Shown here: positions 43,441-55,700 of the stretch, one piece after another
How the letters are laid out: each line of letters begins with the position of its first letter
Position numbering within the stretch: the first letter of the stretch is position 1
NCBI GenBank assembly: GCA_030248195.1
Contig: JASAND010028183.1
Coordinates: 1-64,000 of the forward strand
Source of the DNA: Trissonchulus latispiculum
Taxonomy: Eukaryota > Nematoda > Enoplea > Enoplida > Ironidae
Direction: 5' to 3'
DNA length: 64,000 bases
Translations under genes and position numbers: made by a program
The notes under the pieces: generated by a model
Database searches by the model: none
What the model saw: only the letters and a program-made list of their open reading frames with translations
What the model was told of the DNA's origin: nothing

Positions 43441-46199
43441 CTCTGCGCTCGAGAAACCAATAGATGAAGATCTAGACCACAAGTCCACCAATGCTCAACT
43501 CCTGCCTAGTAAAGTTCAAGTTTTCCTAACCAGCTAATCAGCTAAGCCTAGAGAAAATCAGACGTGCAAACTACTAATTTAATGAACGAGAGATTATACG
43601 CAAACGAGGAAATTTAGTATAGAGACAAACTGAGTTTAAGAGAAAGGATAAAAGAGGTACGGATAATCAATTGCAAATGATAACGATATAAGTACAGATG
43701 TGGAACAACAGTAGAAAAACAGTCAAAGCAATTCAAAGACAGACAAACAAACAAACAAGCAAACCAATTCAAGTCACACTCTACAAATTATCCTGGGCTC
43801 GTACCTTTGCCAGAGAGAGATTAATTTATTTTATATGATTAAATTAGGTCCCTAATCAGCAAGGGTTTATGAAAGCCCAAATTTACCAAGAAATTAAATT
43901 AAGTTTAAGGTAACCTGAAACCTATAAAATTTCGAATGAATTGATAATATATCGCAGGATCTGGTGCAGTTCCTAGACTATCGAATCACTATATTCTGTC
44001 TACCGAACCTAAGATTCGAGGGGGTCTGCCTATATGCAAACTGTGTCCTATATGCTGTTCAAAGTTACAAAACAGTCAATATCGCACAGATTTCTCCCTT
44101 CCCAGGGCTCTAGATACTAGTTCCAACTGCCCGCTCGGCAGACAGCCAGAAGCTAATATCCTACTTCCTGCCTAAGGAAGCGGCCGAAGGCTAAAGGCTA
44201 GACGGTCTTTTAGACTTCCCCAGGAATTACAGTAAAAAAGTTTTGTACCCTCAAAGGTACGATTTACAGAAGACAGACAATTTGATCAAAGAAAGAGACA
44301 TAAATTTTGGAAGACAGTGAAAAAGAGTTAATTCGTTTAAAAGTGATCTTCTTCGGGATGGTCCCAACTCTGAACCCGCAATCCTAAAGTTTGGTAGCCT
44401 TGAAACAGGCTCTTAAGGCCGAGAGGCGGCTAAAGTTTGAGATGCAGTGGCCGATTGATCGAGGGAGCAAGCCTCAACCAGGGGGGATAGCAGTGCACGG
44501 CAAGATCCAGATCAGAATGGCAGTTGGGTGTCGGACAAATCACCCTGAATGAAGCAAACAGAAGCAAAGGGTGTCGGACAAATCACCCTGAACGATGGCC
44601 AGTTGTGTGCACTCTATCCAGCCCTGGCAGACTGTTTTTCCCTAAGTCTAAGAAAGGTTCTAGTCACAGCAAAGCACCTTAGAGATCCTGCGAAATCCGG
44701 AGAGGAGGAGGAGCGAGAGAGCAGGGATCGGCTTCAAGTCCTGGAGGTCCAGGAGAGCAGGAAGGAAATGGATCCGCGGGACCGATCAGAGCAGCAAGGG
44801 CCAGGGGGAACGGCGAGGTTCCTCACACCGACGAATCACGAGGCTCCGCGATCTGATCCAGGCAAGAATCCAAGGGATGGGGAGGCAGCCGAATCCTGGG
44901 AGATCAAGGATCCAGGCCGAGCAGCAGGATCCAAGGGGAGCAGCAAGGCAGAGGGATCCAGGCAGGTAGCAGGAGATCACCGGCAGGTAATGGTTAGAAC
45001 CTGAATCAAATGGGTTAAAACCTTAGTTAAAAGGTCTTAACCGTTTGATATTTCCTGGGTCCAGGAAATCGCCCTAAGAAGCGGAATTGGAAATTTGAGA
45101 AATTTTGTGAAATCTTGTGGAAGTTTGAGATCGCATTCTGTGGTTTAAATGACGGGAATTTTTGATTTAAAAGTGAAATTGAGGACTTTTGGGAGAGTTC
45201 CCAAAAGTCAAAAGACCCAGGTAATATCTCAAAGATATTACAAATCAGAATCATTTACAGACAAAGAATAAATAATTTAGTTTAAGGGGTAATTCTCAGG
45301 GGGTATTTTTGAAAAGGACCTCTGGGTCCTGTAAGAATCTCAGAGGCGATTCCCAGAAAAAGAGGGAAATCGCCTTTAAAAAACTAGGCATTTGAAAGAG
45401 AAAATAAAGGGGGAAGACCTATGGTGGGATGTAGACCTAAACCCCCCTTAAATCTGAAACCCCAAAAAATTGACAAGGGGCTAGTGTTAATACACTAGCC
45501 CCGTTCCGGAGTGGGGGGAAAATTTGGGCATAGTAACGCCCTATATAGAGAAAACAAGGGGGGAGTGAAGGGAGAGGCCAAAAGCGGCCGTACAGTTCGG
45601 AAGACGAGGTAAGACTGATGTTCAAAACAAGTCTACCTGTCAATCATTGCAATTTCGGCAATCATTCTCTTGATTGGCCGAAATTGCCTTTGCGCAAAAA
45701 GGGTGCGCAGTAAATGATTCTGATTGGGTCATTTTCGTTGTAATCATAACGTGACTTTTGGCGGGATCTCAAGTGTTTACACTAACGGGGAAAGGGCAAT
45801 TAAACTAATCCCTTTCCCCTATTGTTAAGAGGAAATGAAAGAAATTGAAACAGATGTTCAACGCACTCAGGCGAGAAATTAAGGCGAACCTTAATTTCTC
45901 GTTTGATGAAAACAAGTCTAAACCTGTCCCAGGGGGGACACAAAATGAAGGACTGCTGTTAGGTAGATATATATTTAAATTATTAAATTAATTAAGTAGG
46001 TACGAGCCCTTAAATTTACAATTAATAAAAACAACAACAATAATCCATTTAGGTACGATCGTAGCTAAGACATGAACCAACAGCCAATACTAATTAATTA
46101 AAACCTCAACTTTAACCAATTAACTTTCTTTAACTGATATAGCTGGATTATATTTTCGATTTATTAATCATTAACTTTGAATAGCCTGAAAGCAAAGCT
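43441..46199. other. Probable retroelement debris, no gene recognised
   Basis: The region contains a purine-rich low-complexity part (44690-44990, GGATCC/CAGCAAGG-like). A 24-base segment beginning GGGTGTCGGACAAATCACCC is repeated directly at about 44525 and 44568. GC-poor but structured segments at 45000-45950 look like untranslated retroelement sequence. Open frames here are low-complexity translations without motifs. Confidence 0.35.
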
Positions 46200-46930
46200 A
46201 GAGTTTGAGAAGACTTGCTAATGTTCTGAGGGACGAGCCGAGCTCTCCCTATAAAATCAAAGAACAGCTTATAAAGTAAAATCGAACCACAGAACTACTA
46301 AATATTTTTGGCTAAACATGAAAGAGGAAGACCTGCTGTATTTAATTATAAAAGTTTCAACCTAGTTACTGATGTTAATTAGTGTGGAACTTTTAATTAA
46401 AACCACTAAAACCAGCCACAGTTCGATGGGCCCCATATGTGATAAAGAATAGCTTGCAGAATAAAAACGAACCACAGAAAGGGTAATTATTTTTTGGTAA
46501 CTATAAGGAGGAGGATGTGCTGATTTCAGTTATGTAAACTTTTAATAGGTTACTAATGTTAATTAGTAAGTAATTAACGAAAAACCATTGAAGGTAGTGA
46601 AACCTGGCAGTTGCACTGAAGTCTTCACATGTGGTTGAAAAATCGGTGTGTAGCATAAAATCGAACCACAGAACAGGTAATTATTTTTGGATAATCGGAA
46701 AGAGAAAAGTGTGCTGGTTTTAATTATGGAAATTTAAGTTTTGCTAGTAATGTTAATTAGCATGAAATTAAGAAGAAATCATTAAAACTGACAATTCCTG
46801 AAGGAAGAGCCGAGCTCTTCTAAGGTAACCGAAAATGTCACATAAAATGAAAACGAACCACAGAAGAGGCATTTATTTTTGGTTGGTTATAAAGATATAA
46901 ACGTGTTCTGTTAAATTACGGGTTGACCCG
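46200..46930. repeat. Four-copy tandem repeat, about 190-bp unit
   Basis: The phrase AAATCGAACCACAGAA (with small changes) occurs at about 46280, 46466, 46660 and 46853, spacing 186-194 bases. Each is followed by TATTTTTGGnTAA and a GTTAATTAGTA-type segment at the same offset. Units are diverged (perhaps 65-75% by eye), so the array is old. There is no coding capacity. Confidence 0.75.
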
Positions 46931-49722
46931 AGACTGCCCACTTTGTGAGACCACGGTGCCTCTGCAGGAAGAGTCGAGTGAACCCCAGACTAAACAGAAT
47001 GGATTTAGAATTGAAACATCAAATGCTATCCGAATTTCCAAATTAATTCATGCCTCGTGCAATGTCAGGAAACACAGTACGTATACATACATACAGAGCA
47101 CAAATAGTATAGCAGGTTCTTCAAGCTCATTTTCATTTCCGTTCCATGGCCGGTCCGTAGCAGATTGGAAGTTCCCCAATAATTGCAAATTCGCCCCTAT
47201 TCGTGGGCTTAAAGCTTTCAGTCATATTTTTTGACGAATTTCCTAACTGCAACCTATTCTAATCTAAAATCCGTAATCGTTAAATTCCCATTTTTATTAC
47301 AAATATGTATACATATATTTTCTAAATATATAAATACATATAAGAAAATAAACCGACAGTACTGACAATATGACGTCACAGCGTGACATAATCAGTTTCT
47401 GTCCTTTCCGTACACAGTAGTGCAGCTGTTCGCTGGTTTAAGGGCATAAAAAATGAAAGAAATGAAAAGTTTATACCCGAATTTGGACCATTTTCAATAG
47501 GAATTGGATACTTTGAATGACTGTAACTCTTTTCTTCCTCTACGAAATCATCTCAAATTTCAATGTACTCTTGGTGTTATCGATTGAAATCAGGACTGAA
47601 ACGAAAACTGCAATTAGTTTGGGCGAAACTGAAGTTGAAATTCTTAAGTGAAACTAAAATGGGCTAACTGCAACAACATTAACGTTTGACCAAGTCTCAA
47701 AGTAACCTATTGGGAAGCTGACACAGACGCAGACTACCCCAACAGTCTCACAAAATTTGTGGCCCTACCCAGACAAAACTCGGAAACCTTAGCGATTGTG
47801 CAAACTTAAATCTTCGGAGTGATTTTGTGTGACCTATTCAAAATTATGACAACTCACGTGAACACCTGTAGAAAATGTTGCTCAACAACCTTGATTTGCA
47901 ACACGCTGTAAGACAGAGTTTAAAACTACTGGGTGAAAACTATCCCTATCATCGCAGAATGTTAGTTTTATCGGCTGTTCTGTAAGACAAATGAAGAACG
48001 AACGAAACCAAAATTGTGCCCCACAAAAACCAGATATCAAAGCAGTAGCCCTGTTACAAATTGCAATTTGTGTTTGTGTGCACTCCTACAAGCAAACCAG
48101 TAGATTATACTGGAACTATTAGTTGTGAGAATTAATCGCACAGATCTTTTGCTCGTCCCCCAACACGGTTCAACCGCCAGAAAGTCGTATTGGTAAGCTC
48201 GCTACTTTTGCGAGGCTGATTTGTTTCGCTTTTCGTTGTTATTTTTAAATGTTTGAAATGTAATTAATTTTGGTTTTTTGACATTATTTCAGCAAATCTC
48301 AGGAAAAGTGCAAATTTTCAAACTTGTCGCCGACTGAAGTGGATTTTTTATAGCATTCGATCAAATAGTTAGCGTCCATTTTTTATTTATTATAAAATCG
48401 TTTATCGTAATGCAGAAATTGGCTAAACTGTATTTGCCTTCTTTTTCCAAAGTTGTCAAGCTGTAATTTTAGCTAGGATGCAGCTATCATAACAACTGAA
48501 AGGGGTTTCAGGGTATTTTTGTGTAAAATACGTCTGTTACATTGATGGCAGTCCTCCAACGTGGAAATAGAAAATGCCATTTAATTACTGGTCGCATATA
48601 ATCTCGAAGAAACCGCAGATTTAAGCATTGAAGCATATGCGATGTTAATTAGGAAATAACAACGCCTTGATCAATTGGCCTCTGTGATGTCAGCAAATCG
48701 ACAGCCTCCTTTTAACCTCACGGAGCTGAAGTTGTAATAGATATTTTGACTTCAGCGAAAGGGTCGGGTTTTTGAAGCCAAAATTGAAAATGGTTATATG
48801 TTACAACAGAAAAAAGCTTATAGTTGCTTCGGAAAGCAAAAATGTAAAGCGCAATGAAATCATTCGAGTGATTATAAAAATGGGGCTATACTGCGTGAAT
48901 TTTTAGCAAGTTTTATAAAATGTGCATTTTTCTTCTCTTTGCAGAATGCAGACTGGAGTAAATTTTTTCGCAAGTCATATTCCATATCGTTCGATATATA
49001 CCTTTATCAAATAGCTGGAACCCGTATTTAGTTACGAACTACGAAGTCGCTTTTCATTATGGAGAAATTAGCTGAAAAGTGAATAACCTGAATTTCGCAC
49101 TATTCCCAAGTTTGTCAACTGACTTCTCAATTCAAAAAGGTGCTTTTGTCTAAAAGAATCTGTTAATTGTGAACCTGGAGCTTGCTTAATGCTCTACAAT
49201 CACTGGAAAAATTATTTTGTTCTTGCAAAAGCCACATTTTTAAACACTACAGCCTGAAAGGAAAGAAATGGGAAAATGACAACGCCTCGGAAAATTGGCC
49301 TCAGTGGGCCTTTTAGGGGTAAATGTGTTTCCCCATCTTATTCTCACACTTACACCCGATCCTACTCGAGGGGATCCTCCAATCTTGGAAAGGGGGTCCA
49401 CCGACCTCTCTAAACATTTCCAAATGTTTGAGGGGCTCAGCCTCAAAATAATCAAAGATTACAAATCATTCACAAATGTTAGCTGAAACTCATCAAGATA
49501 ACCACTTGATAGCAATTTCTGAGACATGTTTTGCAAAAATCCGCTGAAAGTGCACTTTTTACCAAAATTGGCTTAGACGGCCATAGTTTCTCCTTCTCCT
49601 TGAGGTTAACTACTCCTTTTTTGGGCGGTTTGGTGGGGGTCTACTTCTACCCTCATCCAACCACTCCTTGTTCCACGATTTTCTAAAATTATCCAATCGT
49701 TTTAGTCATTCAATCAGATCCG
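46931..49722. other. Upstream of the GNAT gene, no gene recognised
   Basis: The stretch is AT-rich without convincing coding. A short open frame at 46923-47234 lacks motifs. The promoter of the GNAT gene should lie close to 49723, but no core element is called. Confidence 0.35.
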
Positions 49723-52700
49723 ATGTCATCAATTGTCATCGATGGTCGAACCTATACTGCTCGGCCAATGAGAGAGGGAGATGTGAAAGTGGCGGACGAT
49801 CTAACAGCGGAGAGCCATCTTATGGTGGGCGCGGAGACACTGCGGTTGAATTTTCACACTTCGCCCGGCGGGTTTACTGTGGTTGTGGACGAAATAGGTG
49901 AAATTGTGGCCATGGAGGCACTCAACGAGATGTCCAACGGTCTCATATTCAGTGCACAGGTTTATGTCCAACCGAAACTAAGGTTAGCTTTTATTAATTA
50001 TTAATTATTATGAAATATCAATTCTTATTAATTAATTATTAATCATCTATACCAACCCAAGTCGTCCATTGTTTTTATTTTTTACTGCTGTTATGGAAGT
50101 AAATAGGCGGAACCACAAAGAAATATGTGTGTGTCAAATTATCTCAGATTTTGGAAATTTAAATAACCTAAGTTCAAATAGCTTCATATTGGCCTTGGTA
50201 CTTCAATAGAATTAACGGACCTGGTACAGCTAAAACTTGTTGCAGCCTTACAATCGTTCGAGTCCTACAACAAACCAAGCAGCTGTGACGGTGACAAATT
50301 TTAGTAGTCTTCTTGGTGACTGTTGTAATATAGAGATAGGCAGGATGTGCTTACCGACTATTTTCCTCTAATGCAGCAGTGGTAAAATTTCAAACAGTCA
50401 ACTGAAAATATGGGTCTTCAGACACTGAGGTAATCACCAGGTTTACTAGTGATTGTAGTAATATTACAGTCACATTACGGAGTGTGGCGCTTCATGGCCG
50501 AACTATGGATAGGTTCGCGACGTTTGGCCCATCACTTCCTATGAAGCTAAGCCCTTAAGGGGGGGGGGGGGGGGTCGCCGGGTACCAAATTTTATAGTCA
50601 CCGATTTCGCTCATTTTTGGCTATAATATACCCCCATATGTGTCCAAAAACAAGATAAATTTTTAGAGTCTAGGGTCTATCCAGGTAAGAGATATTGCAG
50701 TTCAAATCCCTACAGTTTAGTATTTACGCACCATGTCTCGCTGAGGGCTTCGAAGTCGTGTGCACATAGGATGACAAAAGACTACGGCATTGCCAATAGA
50801 TCAAATTGAAGCCTCTATCTGGGACTATTTATTGCTGTGCAAATGGCAATGATACGCCAAGCACCGAGCGAGAAACGGCGTTTGAACGATTTGTTCAAGC
50901 TCCTTCCGACTGTTTTATTTACTTCAAACTTTAACGCGCTCTAACTTTCTCACACTGCTTTGTAGAGACTTGGTGCAAGAAGATAAATTGTTCAGGACAT
51001 CGAGAGCTTCAATTTGATATAAAATTTGGCCATATTTGAAAAATTTGAAAATTTGCCATTTCTTGACTATAGGCCTCCGACATCGCACTGAAGCATGCGT
51101 CCACAGTTAAACACCAGCAATTGCAGTGCAATTTAACACACATCTTCCTTTCATATGTGCAAATTGGCACACCGAATTTGGTTGGGATAGCTCGGTTTCA
51201 CCCGACTTATGGACCACTACATTCAAAAATTTGAGAAAATGGCGTATTTTGAGGCAAAACGCCAACGCGGCGACCAAAAGTGTGATCTACTCCCAATCAA
51301 CAGCAGGGATTGTGTGTATGCAAATTGAAGCTCTATTTGTGTACTGTGTTAATATCTATACGCGAAATTTGTGCAGTGAATGGTTAGTTCAGGGTATGAC
51401 GAAACATTTCTTCGATGGCATTTTTGTAAGTCAGAATTTAGCAAAAACCGACTTCATCCAACTTTGAAAATTTTTAGAAAATCTTAGAGCTAACGAAAAA
51501 ACACCTCATATAGATACTAACACGCTACCCAGTTCAGATTAACATTTTGGAAGGATATAGCTAATTTTGCTCTTACACAGCGCTCAAACTTTTGGTCACC
51601 GCGAAATTTTCCTAACTTTTTCGTTTTCCTATGTTTAACACATGTCGAGGTCACCTTTGGAGGACTATTGTGAATGATAGAGAAAGTTTTGCAACAAACG
51701 CAACTGTCTTGTTTTGGGGACCCATGGGGACTACAAAATATGTGAAAATGAGAAAAATCGGCGATGGTCGAAAATTCGCGACCCCCCCTTAAGCACATAA
51801 AAATTTGAGGAGCCTAACTAAGCGATCTTGAAACTGCTGAAGCATCTAGATATGTTCAAAAAACGTCACCGTTTAAGCAGTTCTGGACGAAACGTCGCGA
51901 AATTCCCAGCAAGCGTGCATGAAACATTCTCAGCCTTATGCATTGACCATTATTTTGCTTCCAGACGCAAGGGAATGCATGGACTCTTTCCAGGGCCTGG
52001 CCAGATCGGATTTGCTTCAGTTTCATTCATCAAAAAGCTGAAAAGTCGAGTAGTTTTCAGTCGGAAGTACTTGATTTACTATGGCCATCCATATTTGAAG
52101 GACATTGATAGACTGCTGGATTCCGGGGTCTGTCATTTGGAGCGCATTGATTCTCAGAATGTTGAGGATGTAATCGAATACGACAAGCTTATCTTGCCCG
52201 GTTAGTTTGATGAACAAAATAATAATACACAAACAAGTAGTATCAAGAGTGCATAATTGTACTATATATATAAGAAGCCCCCCCCCACCAAACGGGGACT
52301 CTTTTCGGCTACCCTCCCACCAAACGGAGGGGTATATGCATTGTCGAAGAGAGCTACCTCCCTCCAAACGGGGGATATTCGCGTATTCTGGTCGGAGCAC
52401 CATTACACAATGTACACAATATACACTCTTGATATTATTGTAGCAAAAGTGCATAACGACCCGAATGTGTGACAACTATCGTGCTCCCTATTATCAGCTC
52501 GCGAGTCATGCTCTGCTCCCACCGCCGCAATGTTGTACACCCCACAAATTGAGCCATCATGATCCGTCATTGAAAACTGACGCACTTTTATCTTGTAATC
52601 TTGTTCTCGTATTTGAGGACAAATTTTTTAATGGTAAGCCTGAGTACAGTTCAGCACACAATGAATCTTAGTTCAGTGTAGTAAAAACAATTACAGAAAT

Positions 52701-55700
52701 CTGTACGAAATGTGATTACTTGAATCTGGGAGGCTTAAGTCGACATACGACTTAAGGTGGTGGTAACGTTTACCGCAGTTATTTTCAAAACGTTATAACT
52801 TATTCAATTTAAGGACTTATATAGCAAAAAATTATCATTTTATAGCTTGAAATGAGGTCATTCTAATGATGTAATAAAACTTTATGTAACTAATTTCCAG
52901 GGTGATTTACACAGAGGAGACCACAAACCATATATAAACAAGTATTTCGGAAATCTATGCAAATTGATCGAACATTGCTACGGACCAAGTTGACCTGCCG
53001 AGTCTTGCCGAGGGTCATTTTTCTTGGTTTCGCCAGAAGTTACCCATAACCCAGGAAACTTATCAAAAAGTGAAAATTTACAAAATTTCATGATATTTTG
53101 ACACATAAAAATGGAAAACATGTGTGAAAAATATTTTTATCAAATTGTTTGCAGTTTGGTTGAGGTAGCTTGGAGAAATCCTTGTTTAAAACACATTGAC
53201 TGCAGTTTTTGAAAAGTCAGCCACAACTTCAGCTAGACCCCACTTATCAAGCTTATTTTTGCACAAAATTGTGCTGGCAGACGGTTCTTAATTTGGATAT
53301 ATCGTTGTCGAATGTTGTGGTTACATGCTGCAGAAATTGAGAAAATTCTGGAAATTTGAAAATCATCAGGTTTTTGACCGCAAAAATGTTTAATCTCTTA
53401 TATCTCTCTGAACGTTGAAAATAGAAAATTGGTCTAAGAGCAAAGTTATATAGCTCTACGAGCTCTTTCGATTGAATATGATTTTGGCTAACTTCAAGCA
53501 ATTCTTTGAGACTTATTCGGCAAAAACCAACATTTTCTAATTTTCACACAAAGGCTCGGAGATTCTTTCTAATGTGCTCAGGAACACGTATGTACGTGTT
53601 CTGAAAGTTTGAGACATTCTGGATTACTTTCGCGAAAGTTACCATCCAAAATACAAAAAAGAATACCACCACCTTAAGATGCAGGGTCCTAAGACACACA
53701 GAAAAGTCGCAGTCTTGAGCTAGCCGTACTCGAAAAACTTAGCAAAGGCGATTATTGTGCTTCGCCTCCATTTTATTTGAGTTCATCTGCTGATTGATGA
53801 ATACAGAAACGTAAAATATCTAGTCGCTGGTATCCAGTTTTGTGACACCAAATACTGTAGAGACGTTCGAAGATAAACTCAAAAAATTTGTTCAGGGTTG
53901 ATCAAAATCTGAAGATAGAAGTCTGACGTAGGGAAATACTTGAGCTGTAGCGCAGCCGCTGTAAACCGTGCCAAATGATGATTCTAGACCAACTGGCTAC
54001 CCGACAAGTAATTGTCGGGGGCGCTTCCACACAATAGATAACGGCGTCAGAAACCAGGCAGGGGAAGCCTCGCCAACTAGTTGTAGTTGTTGATCCAACC
54101 GGGTCTTATCTCGATTACCACCCCCCCCCCCAGTACTCAAAATCCTTAAAACTTGACCAAATGAGCTAAAATTTGGTATAAGCTAAAGATTTAAGCTTAA
54201 GATGTAAGCTTATTCTGAGCTAACGAAAAGCTGAAACGAAAAACGGACTTCAGATTCGTGTTCACGACCCCGGAAACCCCTATATACATCTTTTCAGCAA
54301 AATCGAAGACAAAAAATTTTTCGGTTTCCCTTGGTCCCCTCTTAGAAATCGAAAAATTTCGAATTTCGCGAAATCGAAAAATTTTGCGATATTTGAACTC
54401 AGCGTGGTCGAAAACATACCCACACCAAATTTTTCATTTGGTTAAGTTTTTGAGTTAAGTTAAGTTAAGGATTTTGAGTACTGGGGGAGGGTAATCGAGA
54501 TAAGACCCGATCCAACCTACCTAGGCTAACCAGCTAAACCTAACTATCAGTATAACAGACCACAGTTGAATAAATGATTTAATAATAAAACATACATACG
54601 TGGGCGTAAGCTCTGACAGACAGCCATGACGTAAGCCCTGACAACTCGGATAGCCCTTAGAGAACACCGGACTGTAAGTGAAAAATTAGACGCCTGATGT
54701 GTTTGAGAGATTTGAGAGGAGTCCCCCAAGTAGGCGGGACTTAACGAGACATATAGCGCCGCCAGTACACCAGCCAGCGAATGGCTGATAAACAGCTATG
54801 ACAATTACAATCAATGCAGGCAGGTAAGCTGCCAAAGTAAACAGAATATAAACACAGAAGTAAATACAAGACCAGTAATGACAGGGGGGTAATTTGCATA
54901 TTTCACCCCATACACTACATAGCTTTGGCTAAAAATGGTTGCTGCTTTGCATAACACACCAACATAAATCAAAATTCTGCCTAAGCTTTGGCTTAGCATA
55001 ACGGTTGTCAGAATTTTAAGGTTGGGTCAGTTCTGGTTGGGTTAGTGTTTGGGCTAATTGTGTTCATGCCCCGAGCAGTTTTTGTTACTGTTTAATATTT
55101 TTGGATCTTTTTTTGAATTTGTCTAATTACATACTTACTTTGCGACTACATAGTATGTACTACTTACTACTTACTACTTGTTCCATCTCCATTACTGCTG
55201 CAGCAATCTGATGGGCTCCGGATCCATACCAACTTGATTAACCATTGCCCTCCACTGGTTTCTGTCTTGAGCCATGGTTTTGACCACATCATCCCACCGG
55301 TACCCAGCGTTTCTATATGGGGTCATGTGGGCCCATAGGTCCTTTTCCACTACCTGCCGCCATGACGTTGCCGGCCGACCGGGTGGTTTCCGCCAGTTAC
55401 CCGGGATGACCGGTGCCCAAAGATCCATCCGCCTGTTGCGTTGGAGATCTTAGTCGTTTGTGGTTGTGGTCAATGGGGTCAATGGTTTTGTCTTTATGTG
55501 GTCAATTTTTTATGCCAACTTTTTGGCAATGTCAACTGTTCTGGAAATGGGAAAACAATTTCTTTCGAACTAAAGTCTTATACAGGGTTACACGCTGGAT
55601 ACAGGGTTACATGCTGCAGAAATTAACAAAAATCTGGAAATTTGGAAATAAGCTGGTTTTTGACCCCAACAATCTTTAATCTCTTATATCTCTCCGAACG

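Larger units (their letters stand above)
53321..55582. repeat. Intron tandem duplication, copy 1 (interrupted)
   Basis: Three pieces, 53321-53945, 54919-55165 and 55494-55582, match the uninterrupted copy 55607-56505 in order. Shared landmarks include CTGGATTACTTTCGCGAA, GAGCTAGCCGTACT, AGGTTGGGTCAGTTCTGGTT and GAACTAAAGTCTTA. The intervening 53946-54918 and 55166-55493 are absent from copy 2 and so arrived later, or were lost there. Confidence 0.85.

Noticed and set aside
44549..45004. 151-codon frame rich in Glu/Arg/Ser
   Set aside because: It is low-complexity translation of purine-rich GGATCC/CAGCAAGG-like DNA, with no motif and no splice context. It is probably retroelement debris.
54258..54458. 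Open frame inside the 9-bp-TSD MITE
   Set aside because: The element is a 408-bp foldback. The frame has no homology-like motif and no codon bias.
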